Origin: Hyphomicrobiales bacterium
GTDB taxonomy: Bacteria; Pseudomonadota; Alphaproteobacteria; Rhizobiales; Rhizobiaceae
Length of the DNA stretch: 64,000 nucleotides
Assembly (NCBI GenBank): GCA_900466005.1
Contig: UEGQ01000003.1
Coordinates: 310,001-374,000 of the forward strand
Direction: 5' to 3'
The notes beneath the pieces are model-generated. The model was given only the letters and a program-made list of their open reading frames with translations. It ran no database searches and was not told the DNA's origin. Of this stretch, positions 8,842 to 17,112 are shown piece after piece. The stretch's first letter is position 1. Each line of letters starts with the position of its first letter. Made by a program: the position numbers and the translations under genes.

Positions 8842-10335
8842 ATGCTGCGTGAACGGATCCGACACAGACCTTTACTCGATCGGGTCGTCAGCGCCGATGA
8901 AGCGGCAGCCCTCATCAAGGACGGCATGACGATCGGCATGAGCGGGTTTACCCGAGCCGGCGAGGCGAAGGCAGTCCCACTTGCCCTCGCCGAACGGGCG
9001 CGCAAGGACCCGCTGAAAATCACGCTGATGACCGGCGCCTCGCTCGGAAATGACCTCGACAAGACCCTCGCTGAAGCCCATGTGCTCGCCCGGCGCATGC
9101 CGTTCCAGTCGGACCCGGGTCTGCGCAGGGCCATCAATGCCGGCGAGGTCATGTTCATCGATCAGCACCTCTCGGAAACGGTCGAGCAGTTGCGGACAAA
9201 TCAGATCCCTCCCGTCGATGTAGCGGTCGTCGAGGCGGTGGCCATCACCGAGCACGGCGGCATCGTGCCGACGACGTCAGTCGGGAACTCTGCAAGCTTC
9301 GCGATCCTTGCCGACAAGGTGATCGTCGAGATCAACCTCTCGCAGCCAGTGACACTCGAGGGTCTGCACGACATCTATATACCGACCCGTCGGCCTGCCC
9401 GTATGCCGATCCCCGTCGTGACCCCGGAAAGCCGGGTCGGTCTGCCATTCATTCCGGTTCCGCCGGAGAAGATCGTCGCGATCGTGGTCTCGGAAAAGCA
9501 CGACAGCTCGGCGACCATCCAGCCGCCGGATGACGACACCCGTGCGATCGCCGGTAATCTTACGGAATTTCTGTTGAACGAGGTGAAACAGGGACGGATG
9601 GGGTATGAACTGCAGCCTCTGCAAGCGGGCATCGGGACCATCGCCAATGCGGTGCTGCACGGCTTCATCGATTCACCCTTCCATGACCTGAAGATGTATT
9701 CCGAGGTTCTGCAGGACTCGACCTTCGACCTGTTCGATGCTGGGAAACTCGGTTTCGCCTCGGGGTCGTCGATCACGCTCTCGGCCGAGATGTATCGCAA
9801 GGTGCTGCCGCGGCTTGCTGAGTACAAGCATCACCTGATCCTGCGGCCCCAGGAGATCAGCAATCATCCGGAGGTCATCCGTCGCCTCGGCCTCATCTGC
9901 ATCAATACGGCGCTCGAATTCGACATCTATGGCAACGTCAATTCCACCCATGTCGGCGGCACCCACATGATGAACGGCATCGGTGGCTCGGGCGATTTCG
10001 CACGAAACGGCTTCATGTCGGTCTTCGTCACCAAGTCGATTGCCAAGAACGGCGCCATTTCAAGCGTGGTGCCGATGGTGAGCCACGTCGATCACACGGA
10101 GCACGACGTTGATGTGCTGGTGACGGAGGTGGGACTTGCCGATTTGCGCGGCCTTGCCCCGCGCGAGCGTGCGGAGGTGATCATCGCGAACTGCGTTCAT
10201 CCGGAGTATCGAGACGTGCTTCGGGATTACTATCTTCGCGCCCGCCAGCGCGGTGGCCATACGCCGCACATCCTCGAGGAGGCATTCTCCTGGCATGTGG
10301 CATTGCGTGACCGCGGCACCATGCGCCCCGCCTGA
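8842..10335 (+). CDS. Acetyl-CoA hydrolase/transferase family (class I CoA-transferase)
   Basis: 497-residue enzyme of the Ach1/ScpC/AarC group, which moves CoA between short-chain acyl-CoAs and acids such as succinyl-CoA to acetate or propionyl-CoA to succinate. The likely catalytic Glu is Glu288 in YSEVLQD; GGSGDF at 381-386 and QAGIGTIANA at 261-270 are family landmarks. The start ATG follows GAGGAGAG. It is divergent from mgtA and converges on the ArsR gene. The substrate pair cannot be told from sequence. In alphaproteobacteria a succinyl-CoA:acetate transferase is a common role. Confidence 0.88.
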   Translation: MLRERIRHRPLLDRVVSADEAAALIKDGMTIGMSGFTRAGEAKAVPLALAERARKDPLKITLMTGASLGNDLDKTLAEAHVLARRMPFQSDPGLRRAINAGEVMFIDQHLSETVEQLRTNQIPPVDVAVVEAVAITEHGGIVPTTSVGNSASFAILADKVIVEINLSQPVTLEGLHDIYIPTRRPARMPIPVVTPESRVGLPFIPVPPEKIVAIVVSEKHDSSATIQPPDDDTRAIAGNLTEFLLNEVKQGRMGYELQPLQAGIGTIANAVLHGFIDSPFHDLKMYSEVLQDSTFDLFDAGKLGFASGSSITLSAEMYRKVLPRLAEYKHHLILRPQEISNHPEVIRRLGLICINTALEFDIYGNVNSTHVGGTHMMNGIGGSGDFARNGFMSVFVTKSIAKNGAISSVVPMVSHVDHTEHDVDVLVTEVGLADLRGLAPRERAEVIIANCVHPEYRDVLRDYYLRARQRGGHTPHILEEAFSWHVALRDRGTMRPA

Positions 10336-10361
10336 CGGGTGTCGCACGAGGCCCGGAACAT

Positions 10362-10664
10362 TCAGACGGAGCAATAGGTGTTGTAGAGTGCACCGATGAC
10401 GTTGCGTGCCGGTTCGCTTTCGATCCGGTACCAGATCGTCTGTCCGTCGCGCCGGCCGCTGATGATGCGGTCCCGGCGCAGGAGCGCCAGATGCTGCGAG
10501 ACCGTCGAGTCGCGAATGCCGAGGAATTCGGCGAGCTGGCCGACTGAGCGTTCGCCGTCGATCAACTGACAGAGAATAAGAAGCCGATGCCGGTTGGCGA
10601 GCGCCTTCAACAGCTCACTGGCGTCGTCTGCGGCATTCTGCATGGATTCAGGATTAAGCTTCAT
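10362..10664 (-). CDS. ArsR-family winged-helix repressor, possible persulfide/redox sensor
   Basis: 100-residue ArsR/SmtB-type regulator. The winged helix includes the recognition helix DSTVSQHLALLRRD at about 52-65 and the wing GRRDGQTIWYRI. The only two cysteines are Cys32 (LLILCQL) and Cys98 (NTYCSV). They are 66 residues apart, as are the paired sensing cysteines of SqrR (41/107) and BigR (42/108). Canonical arsenic or metal-binding Cys/His clusters are absent. It is divergent from trxC, with 88 bases between the starts, and so probably represses itself and perhaps trxC. The sensor role is inference from cysteine spacing; the family call is firm. Confidence 0.9.
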   Translation of the reverse strand: MKLNPESMQNAADDASELLKALANRHRLLILCQLIDGERSVGQLAEFLGIRDSTVSQHLALLRRDRIISGRRDGQTIWYRIESEPARNVIGALYNTYCSV

Positions 10665-10678
10665 TCTTGCGTATCTAC

Positions 10679-10698
10679 GTCATTGTGAATATAATGTC
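10679..10698. promoter_or_regulatory. Candidate operator in the arsR-trxC divergent gap
   Basis: Imperfect palindrome with CATT (10681-10684) and AATG (10693-10696) arms in an AT-rich stretch between the two divergent starts. It is where an ArsR-type dimer would be expected to bind. No experimental support. Confidence 0.4.
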
Positions 10699-10752
10699 AA
10701 GTATCGCAGGCGCCTCCGGCGGGTATCTGGCGCCTTGAAGGAGACATATAGC

Positions 10753-11199
10753 ATGGAAAAAGATCGGCAAATCGTTTGTCCGCATTGTGGCGCCGTCAAT
10801 CGGATGAAGGCAGGGCGTCCGGCCGCCGAGGCGCGCTGCGGCGCCTGTAAGGAAGCGCTGTTCGAAGGACATCCGGTCGAGGCGGATCCAGCAATGTTCG
10901 AAAAGCAGATCGCCCGCAGCGAAGTACCGGTTCTCGTCGACGTCTGGGCGCCCTGGTGCGGCCCCTGCAAGATGATGGCACCCCACTTCGCCGAGGCGGC
11001 GAAGGTTCTGGAACCCTCCATGCGCCTGATGAAACTCAATTCCGAAGATCATCCGGAAGTGGCTGGACGGCTAGGCATCCGGGGCATTCCCACGATGCTG
11101 CTCTATCGGGACGGTCGAGAGATCGCGCGGGTCTCGGGTGCGATGTCCGCGCGGCAGATCGTCGACTGGGCCAATACCCAGATGGCGCAGGGCGCCTGA
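10753..11199 (+). CDS. trxC: Thioredoxin 2 (TrxC type)
   Basis: 148-residue thioredoxin with an N-terminal zinc-binding extension. The paired CxxC motifs are Cys9/Cys12 and Cys29/Cys32, and the active site WCGPC spans 68-72 (Cys69, Cys72). It reduces protein disulfides in the cytoplasm, and TrxC proteins are often induced by oxidative stress. The start ATG at 10753 has AAGGAG at 10738-10743; the frame is open further upstream but lacks such a site. Its divergent ArsR neighbour has a two-cysteine pattern, suggesting joint thiol-stress control. Confidence 0.94.
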   Translation: MEKDRQIVCPHCGAVNRMKAGRPAAEARCGACKEALFEGHPVEADPAMFEKQIARSEVPVLVDVWAPWCGPCKMMAPHFAEAAKVLEPSMRLMKLNSEDHPEVAGRLGIRGIPTMLLYRDGREIARVSGAMSARQIVDWANTQMAQGA

Positions 11200-11299
11200 C
11201 GGGACTTCGACAACCGGGTCTGCGGCAAGAAAGCGCTGGCCTCGCCCTGTGATCCGCTGTACGCCTGCGTGCCTTGATAGCTCGTAAAGGGACCGCGTA

Positions 11300-12613
11300 T
11301 TGATCGGAACGCGATTGGAGGAAGGTGGAATTTCCCCTCCGGCGGCTCACTGGAGCGCGCGGATTCGTTCCGGATTCATCGGTTGGCTCGCTGTTTGTCT
11401 CGTCACTGCCGGCTGTGCCGGTCGACCGATCGGCGTCATGGAGCCGGTGGATGCGAGGGCCGATGGCGCCAGCCGGGTGGACCTCATCGCCGCAACCACG
11501 CGCGCGCCGTCCGAAGACAAGGCGATCCTGTTCACGGGCGAGCGGGGAAGCGGCCTTATGATGGACGCCGTCACGATCTCCATCCCGCCGGAGAAGAACC
11601 GCAAGGTCGGACAGGTTCAGTGGCCGAAACGTCTGCCGCCGGACCCCTCGCGGGAATTCGCGACCGCCGCAGTCGACTCGCTCGATTCGGATGAGGAAGC
11701 CAAGACCTGGCTTCGCAAGCATAAGGTCACGAGCCGCCGCGTGCTCGTCTTCGTACACGGCTTCAATAACCTCTACGAGGATTCGGTCTACCGTTTCGCG
11801 CAGATCGTCCACGATTCCGGGGCCGAAGTCGTTCCGGTCGTGTTTACCTGGCCGTCGCGCGGCAACATTTTCGACTACGCCTACGATCGCGAAAGCACCA
11901 ATTATTCCCGCGATGCGCTCGAAGACCTGCTCACCCGTATCGCCAGTCATCCTGACGTGGCGGACGTGACCGTTATGGCGCACTCCATGGGCACCTGGCT
12001 TGCCGTCGAATCCCTTCGCCAAATGGCGATCCGCAACGGCCGCGTCCATCCAAAGATCAACAATGTCATTCTCGCCGCGCCGGACCTCGACGTCGACGTT
12101 TTCGCGCAGCAATTCCGCGCGTTGCAGAAGGACGCGCCGCATTTCACACTCTTCGTGTCGCGTGATGATCGGGCGCTGACACTCTCCAAGCACCTCTCCG
12201 GCAATGTGGAGCGGCTCGGACGCATCGATCCGAGCAAGGAGCCGTATAGATCGGAGCTCGAGAGCGCCGGTATCACGGTCATCGATCTCACGGAGCTCAA
12301 GGCCGAGGACCAATTGAACCACGGTAAGTTCGCGGAAAGCCCGGAAGTTGTACGTCTGATCGGTCAGAGGCTGGTAGCCGGGCAGACCATCACCGATTCG
12401 CAGGTGGGGCTCGGCGAAGGCCTCGCCGCGGTGACCGTCGGCGCAACCAGTACAGTCGGGCAGGCGGCTGGCGCCGTTATCAGTGCGCCGATCTCGATCT
12501 TCGATCCGCGCACGCGCCGAAGCTACGGGCGTCAACTGATTCTCTTCGGGCAGAGTGCCGAGGGCACGATCGGCTCGGTCGGCAATTCGCTGGGTGCCAC
12601 AGCCGCAAAGTAG
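11300..12613 (+). CDS. Lipoprotein alpha/beta hydrolase (DUF900-like)
   Basis: 437-residue predicted hydrolase. After a basic N-terminus comes a hydrophobic segment and a lipobox-like VTAGC with Cys39, so it is probably a membrane-anchored periplasmic lipoprotein. The hydrolase core shows VHGFNN at 152-157 and the nucleophile elbow AHSMG with Ser229. It matches the DUF900 group of alpha/beta hydrolases, whose substrates are unknown. The start used is TTG at 11300; another in-frame TTG is at 11315, and both keep the lipobox. It stands alone between trxC and the hydroxyproline genes. Confidence 0.8.
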   Translation: MIGTRLEEGGISPPAAHWSARIRSGFIGWLAVCLVTAGCAGRPIGVMEPVDARADGASRVDLIAATTRAPSEDKAILFTGERGSGLMMDAVTISIPPEKNRKVGQVQWPKRLPPDPSREFATAAVDSLDSDEEAKTWLRKHKVTSRRVLVFVHGFNNLYEDSVYRFAQIVHDSGAEVVPVVFTWPSRGNIFDYAYDRESTNYSRDALEDLLTRIASHPDVADVTVMAHSMGTWLAVESLRQMAIRNGRVHPKINNVILAAPDLDVDVFAQQFRALQKDAPHFTLFVSRDDRALTLSKHLSGNVERLGRIDPSKEPYRSELESAGITVIDLTELKAEDQLNHGKFAESPEVVRLIGQRLVAGQTITDSQVGLGEGLAAVTVGATSTVGQAAGAVISAPISIFDPRTRRSYGRQLILFGQSAEGTIGSVGNSLGATAAK

Positions 12614-12771
12614 GTCGTTTCCGCTCCCCGTGCGAACGAAGAATTCGACCCAATTCTTCTCGATCATGATGGTTGGCCTTGCGCAGCGCTCCGGGTGTTT
12701 GTGTCGCCGAACCGTGGGCTTGTGTGATGAGCGGTCGCACCCGGAGAAAACCGGTAGCATTTTTCTCAAAC

Positions 12772-12781
12772 TGATATATCA
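12772..12781. promoter_or_regulatory. Short palindrome upstream of the hydroxyproline genes
   Basis: TGATATATCA is a perfect 10-base palindrome 60 bases before the oxidoreductase start, in a 228-base gap without genes. A small operator is possible, but no regulator gene adjoins it. Confidence 0.25.
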
Positions 12782-12841
12782 CATTGGTTGGCTGGCGCGA
12801 CGTGCGCGCCGGGCATTTCCGGGGCGAGGGGACTGAACGGC

Positions 12842-14080
12842 ATGAGCAAGACCACCGTTGTTGTCGGAGCCGGTATTGTCGGCGCGGCGATCGCATTCGA
12901 GCTTCAGAGGCGTGGTCGCCAGGTGACGCTGATTGATCGCGACCAGCCGGGGCTAGGCGCGTCCTTCGGCAACATGGCGAGCATCGCAGTGTCCGAGTTC
13001 ATGGCGGTGTCGCGTCCCGCTACATGGAGGAAAATCCCGCGCTGGCTGCTCGACCCTGAAGGCCCGGTCTGGTTGCGGCCTTTCTACGCACCCAAGATGA
13101 CCTCCTGGTTCCTTCGGTTCATCCTTGCCGGACGTCCTTCGCGGGTCGCCGCAATCGAGGCGGCCGGGGCTGGCCTCTGCGCCCGCGTTCTCGACGATTT
13201 GAAGCCGATGCTCGAAGCCGTCGGCGCCCGGGACATGCTGACTGATGAGGGCTGCCTCGCGATCTACGAGACCGAGGCAGAGTTTGCCGCCGATCGCGAT
13301 CACATTACGCTCATGGAAAATTACGGCTTTGCCCATCAGGTGTTGACCGGAAAGGCAATACGCGACCTCGAACCGGCCTTGTCGCCACATATCGCCAAGG
13401 CCGTGTTGCTGCCGGCGAATCGTTCGATTCGCGACCCGTATCGGCTTGTGTTGAAGCTTGTCGACGCCTTCAGGCAAGCCGGTGGCATCGTTCTTTCCGG
13501 CGAGGTCGAACGAGTGGAGGGGCGTAGCGGCGGGGCGGACGTCGTGTTTGCTGGCGGAACCCGGCTCGCCGCCTCCGATGTCATTCTCGCAGCCGGCGTC
13601 CGGACTCGCTCTCTTGCCGCCCGGCTCGGCGAGCCGATCCCGCTCGAGACCGAGCGCGGTTATCACACGCAGATCATGGCGCCGGGGATTTCCATGCGTC
13701 ATTCGATCATCTGGCCCGAACGCGCTTTCATGGTGACGCCGACCGCGGGCGGTATCCGCGTCGGCGGCAATGTCGAGCTCGCCGGCCTTGACGCCGCGCC
13801 CGACTATCGGCGCGCCCGCGTTCTCGTTCGTCACGCCCAACGCGCGCTGCCGGGCCTGAAGGCGGAGGAAGCGAGCGAGTGGATGGGACACCGCCCCGCC
13901 TTCCCCGATACCTTGCCGATCATCTCAGCGTCGTCGCGGGTGCCCGGCGTCTGGTACGCAACGGGGCACGGCCATCTCGGCTTGACCTATGCGGCGACGA
14001 CGGCGAGGCTTATCGCCGACATGGTGGCCGGAGTGCAGCCGCCGGTCGACATGGCGCCTTTGAGCATTACCCGCTTTTGA
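12842..14080 (+). CDS. FAD-dependent D-amino-acid dehydrogenase, likely D-hydroxyproline dehydrogenase
   Basis: 412-residue DAO-family flavoenzyme. The FAD dinucleotide fold VVVGAGIVGAAIA occupies about 6-18, followed by LIDRDQPGLGASFGN typical of DadA-like dehydrogenases, and the C-terminal GHGHLGLTYA binds flavin. In the hydroxyproline pathway such an enzyme oxidises cis-4-hydroxy-D-proline to the pyrroline carboxylate. The gene for a racemase-family enzyme follows after 36 bases, which supports this role over general D-alanine oxidation. The chosen ATG begins just before the Rossmann motif. Confidence 0.82.
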   Translation: MSKTTVVVGAGIVGAAIAFELQRRGRQVTLIDRDQPGLGASFGNMASIAVSEFMAVSRPATWRKIPRWLLDPEGPVWLRPFYAPKMTSWFLRFILAGRPSRVAAIEAAGAGLCARVLDDLKPMLEAVGARDMLTDEGCLAIYETEAEFAADRDHITLMENYGFAHQVLTGKAIRDLEPALSPHIAKAVLLPANRSIRDPYRLVLKLVDAFRQAGGIVLSGEVERVEGRSGGADVVFAGGTRLAASDVILAAGVRTRSLAARLGEPIPLETERGYHTQIMAPGISMRHSIIWPERAFMVTPTAGGIRVGGNVELAGLDAAPDYRRARVLVRHAQRALPGLKAEEASEWMGHRPAFPDTLPIISASSRVPGVWYATGHGHLGLTYAATTARLIADMVAGVQPPVDMAPLSITRF

Positions 14081-14116
14081 CGGCGAAACCCGCCACGCTT
14101 GATTGGAGCACAGACG

Positions 14117-15169
14117 ATGAGATGGAAACGCACGATCCAGCTGCTGGATGTCCATTGCGAGGGAGAGATCGGCAGGCTGGCGATTGGCGGCGTGCCGAAA
14201 ATTCCGGGCGAGACGATCGCCGAGCAGTTGCACTGGCTGAACACCGATCCCAAGGGTGAGGAGCTCCGCCGCTTCCTCGTGCTCGAGCCGCGCGGTGCTC
14301 CGATCGGCTCGGTCAATCTGTTGCTCCCGGCAAAGCATCCGGAGGCCGATGCCGGGTTCGTCATCCTGCAGCCAGATCAGGCGCACGCAAGCTCCGGCTC
14401 GAACTCCATCTGCACGACGACGGCGCTGCTCGAATCGGGCATCGTCGAGATGAAGGAACCGGAGACGGTCGTCACGCTCGATACCGCAGCGGGCCTGGTC
14501 CGCGCGACCGCCACTTGCCGCGATGGGCGCTGCGAGAAGGTTAAGCTCACCATGGTGCCGTCCTTCGTGCATGAACTCGATGTCGGGATCGATACGGAGC
14601 AATGGGGGCGCATCACGCTTGACCTCTGCTACGGCGGTATCTTCTACGCATTGGTAGATGTCCGGCAGATCGGCGCGACGATCGACGAGGCGAACGCCCG
14701 CACCCTGGTCGATGCCGGTATGATCCTGAAGGAGCTGATCAACCGCACCATTCCTGTCGTGCATCCGGAAATCCCGGCGATTTCGGGCGTCGCTTACGTC
14801 ATGTTCCGCGACGTCGATCCGGACGGTGCGATCCGCACCTGCACGACCATGTGGCCCGGTCGTGTCGATCGCTCGCCCTGCGGCACCGGCAATTCGGCAA
14901 ATCTCGCGACGCTTCACGCCCGCGGCAAGGCGAAGGTCGGCGACGTCTTCAAGTCGCGGTCGATCATCGGATCGGAATTCGAAGTCGGACTGTCGGCGGT
15001 GACGGAAGTTGCGGGAAGGCCGGCCATCATCCCAACGATCACCGGGCGGGGTTTCACGTTCGGCCTGACGCAGGTGGCGCTCGATCCGTTCGACCCGCTT
15101 GCCGAAGGCTTTGCCCTCACGGATGTCTGGGGACCGTCCGCCGGGGAGATCGGCAAGCCGCGCGGGTAA
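14117..15169 (+). CDS. Proline racemase superfamily enzyme (hydroxyproline epimerase or dehydratase), Ser/Cys variant
   Basis: 350-residue proline racemase fold enzyme. The second catalytic motif RSPCGTGNSA is intact, with Cys257. At the first site the usual MCGH is replaced by SSGSNSI, putting Ser93 where the catalytic Cys should be. Members with one altered acid/base residue are known in the superfamily; trans-3-hydroxy-L-proline dehydratases carry Thr at the second site. The upstream dehydrogenase gene makes hydroxyproline catabolism likely, but whether this protein epimerises 4-hydroxyproline or dehydrates 3-hydroxyproline cannot be decided here. The ATG at 14117 is preferred; an in-frame TTG at 14099 is the alternative. 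Confidence 0.83.
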   Translation: MRWKRTIQLLDVHCEGEIGRLAIGGVPKIPGETIAEQLHWLNTDPKGEELRRFLVLEPRGAPIGSVNLLLPAKHPEADAGFVILQPDQAHASSGSNSICTTTALLESGIVEMKEPETVVTLDTAAGLVRATATCRDGRCEKVKLTMVPSFVHELDVGIDTEQWGRITLDLCYGGIFYALVDVRQIGATIDEANARTLVDAGMILKELINRTIPVVHPEIPAISGVAYVMFRDVDPDGAIRTCTTMWPGRVDRSPCGTGNSANLATLHARGKAKVGDVFKSRSIIGSEFEVGLSAVTEVAGRPAIIPTITGRGFTFGLTQVALDPFDPLAEGFALTDVWGPSAGEIGKPRG

Positions 15170-15176
15170 GCCGCAA

Positions 15177-15199
15177 GCGGCGGTCGCTCGGACCGCCGC
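15177..15199. terminator. Hairpin between convergent hydroxyproline and frc loci
   Basis: Perfect 9-base inverted repeat GCGGCGGTC (15177-15185) and GACCGCCGC (15191-15199) with a 5-base loop, in the 38-base gap between convergent genes. Probably a bidirectional terminator, although T tracts are weak. Confidence 0.6.
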
Positions 15200-15207
15200 C
15201 TCCTCAT

Positions 15208-15636
15208 TCAGGGATAGATCACGCCCTTGCGCAGGATCACATTGGCATAGAGGCGCGGCTCGCTCGTCTGAATGATCGCGTGGGCGGCGCGGACGCGATC
15301 GTAGAAGGCGCTTCCGACGAGCGGTGTCACGCTCCGCTGCGGTTCGTGCCGGCTGCAGCAATCGAGGATCTCGTTATGCACTGGATCGAGCCGGCCGCGA
15401 TCCGGGCCGACCGTCGACCGGAAGATCGCTTCAGGAACGAAATCATCGATCGGCAACACGCTGAGGACCGCGTTGAGCACCGGCACCAGTCCGTGGCCAT
15501 CGAGGCGGATGAGGCGGCGGGCGTGTTCGACGCCGGGATAGTTGCCGTCGACGATGGCGATCTCGTCGCCATGGCCCATGCCCCGAAGGGTCGCGAGCAG
15601 ATCGGGTCCGAGAAGCGGATCAAGTCCCTTCAGCAT
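15208..15636 (-). CDS. RbsD/FucU family sugar mutarotase
   Basis: 142-residue protein of the RbsD/FucU fold, which interconverts anomers of free sugars to feed a kinase. The N-terminal signature GHGDEIAIVDGNYPG (about 21-35, with His22 and Asp30) and the C-terminal YANVILRKGVI match the family. Its start overlaps the end of frcR by 17 bases, so it is co-transcribed and coupled with the repressor. It adjoins a fructose-type ABC transporter, so its substrate is probably a hexose taken up by FrcBCA. The exact sugar is unknown. Confidence 0.9.
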   Translation of the reverse strand: MLKGLDPLLGPDLLATLRGMGHGDEIAIVDGNYPGVEHARRLIRLDGHGLVPVLNAVLSVLPIDDFVPEAIFRSTVGPDRGRLDPVHNEILDCCSRHEPQRSVTPLVGSAFYDRVRAAHAIIQTSEPRLYANVILRKGVIYP

Positions 15637-16867
15637 GTTCGATTTCCTTGAATAGCACTGTTTGGTCTGTGAGATAGCGGGCGAAGATCGGTAGGCTTGC
15701 TCCGCCGATCGCGCGCGCCTGACTTCCGACGACGCCCTCGACGATCTCGGGCACCTGAATGCCCTGGAGATCCAGGCGTCCGAAAGATTCGTTGACGGCG
15801 GCGACCAGACGGCGACGTACCCAATCGGGGAAGCCGCCGTCGATAATCGCTGCGGAAAAGTCGATGATCGAGGACGCTGCAACCGTGGCCTGGGCAATGG
15901 CGTCGGCGCTGTCGCGGATCCAGATTTCCAGCGGCTCGCCGAAGTCGATCCAGTCGGATGCGGCATACCACAGCGGCTGCGGGTCGATGCCGCGTTCCTG
16001 TAAAAGGTTCTCCAGCACGAAGATCGATGCGATCTCAAGCAACTGCTTTGTTTCGCCGTGCTTATTTCGGACGGGGAGGGGGCCGATCGCGCCTGCAGTT
16101 CCCGTCTTCCCGACGAACACGGTCGAATTCAGAACAATTCCGCCGCCGATGAAGGAGCCGATGTAGAAGTAGACGAAATCGGGATAGCGCGAACCGAGGC
16201 CGAACACGAGCTCGGCGCCACAGGCGCTCGTAGCGTCGTTCTGCAGGAAGACCGGATAGGGCACGCAACCAGCGACCTCCGACTGGAGGTCGTAACCGCG
16301 CCAAGCATCCATTGCGCCTGCGGGCGCGCCGACTTCCTCGGCCCAGTTCCATAATTCGAACGGGGCGGCGATCCCGACGCCTGCGACATTCGCCTTCTGC
16401 TCGGGGGACATCCGCGCCTCGAGTTCGGCAATGCCGCCGACGATGAATGCGACAATCTCCCGCGGTTCCGGATAGCGGTAGGTACGATGAAGCTGCAGCC
16501 TGATCTTCCCGACGAAGTCCATCAGGATCAGGTCGGCACTGCGGCGGCCGATCTTCACGCCGAAGGAGAAGACGGCGTCCGGATTGAGGAACATCGGTAC
16601 CGACGGCTGCCCAACCTTGCCGCGAATCGGCTTGCCGCGGATGAGCAACTCGTCCTTTTCGAGCGCTCGCATGATCACGGATACCGTCTGCGCCGAAAGT
16701 CCCGTCTGGCGGGCGATGTCAGCTTTCGAAATGCCTTCCTGGCGGCGTACGAGCGACAGCACGAGCCGCTCGTTATAGGCTCGCACACGCACCTGGTTTG
16801 CGCCACCGCCCGCACTCACGAACTGGGGGAGGTCGGACCGCGGCGCCGGATGTTCGGTAGATGACAT
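15620..16867 (-). CDS. frcR: ROK-family transcriptional repressor FrcR
   Basis: 415-residue ROK (repressor, ORF, kinase) protein. The N-terminal winged helix-turn-helix lies at about 35-90 (ISKADIARQTGLSAQTVSVIMRALE), followed by a ROK sugar-binding domain. It lies divergently from frcB, as the repressor FrcR does in rhizobia, and should respond to an imported sugar or sugar phosphate. The kinase-like half appears degenerate. A palindrome at 16933-16954 in the divergent gap is a candidate binding site. Naming rests on family and context. Confidence 0.88.
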   Translation of the reverse strand: MSSTEHPAPRSDLPQFVSAGGGANQVRVRAYNERLVLSLVRRQEGISKADIARQTGLSAQTVSVIMRALEKDELLIRGKPIRGKVGQPSVPMFLNPDAVFSFGVKIGRRSADLILMDFVGKIRLQLHRTYRYPEPREIVAFIVGGIAELEARMSPEQKANVAGVGIAAPFELWNWAEEVGAPAGAMDAWRGYDLQSEVAGCVPYPVFLQNDATSACGAELVFGLGSRYPDFVYFYIGSFIGGGIVLNSTVFVGKTGTAGAIGPLPVRNKHGETKQLLEIASIFVLENLLQERGIDPQPLWYAASDWIDFGEPLEIWIRDSADAIAQATVAASSIIDFSAAIIDGGFPDWVRRRLVAAVNESFGRLDLQGIQVPEIVEGVVGSQARAIGGASLPIFARYLTDQTVLFKEIEHAEGT

Positions 16868-16932
16868 TGGCCGCTCCTCCTTTCCGACCGAGTGCTCCCC
16901 GCTTCATGCACCATTTGCCCCAGCATGTCACA

Positions 16933-16968
16933 TCCAATTAATAATTCAATTGGATTTATTTATTGACA
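16933..16968 (+). promoter_or_regulatory. frcB promoter region with candidate FrcR operator
   Basis: Inverted repeat TCCAATT (16933-16939) and AATTGGA (16948-16954), 8 bases apart, in an AT-rich patch. TTGACA at 16963-16968 follows and would serve as the frcB -35 element; the -10 is weak (TTCTTAA near 16985-16991). An operator just upstream of the promoter fits a ROK repressor that also controls its own gene. Confidence 0.5.
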
Positions 16969-17112
16969 GAGGCGCGCGCCGGTGTTCTTAATGGCCTCGG
17001 AGGAAAGTTGCACTGACCCTTCGAGCCACCAACGGGCGCGAAGATCGCGTCCGGATCCATTCGTTTTGTCGTATGGCCGGAGACGGCCGCTGAATAATCT
17101 CGGGAGGAAGAA

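Noticed and set aside
11036..12769. 577-codon minus frame over the lipoprotein hydrolase gene
   Set aside because: No family resemblance; explained by codon bias of the sense gene, which has a lipobox and a catalytic serine motif.
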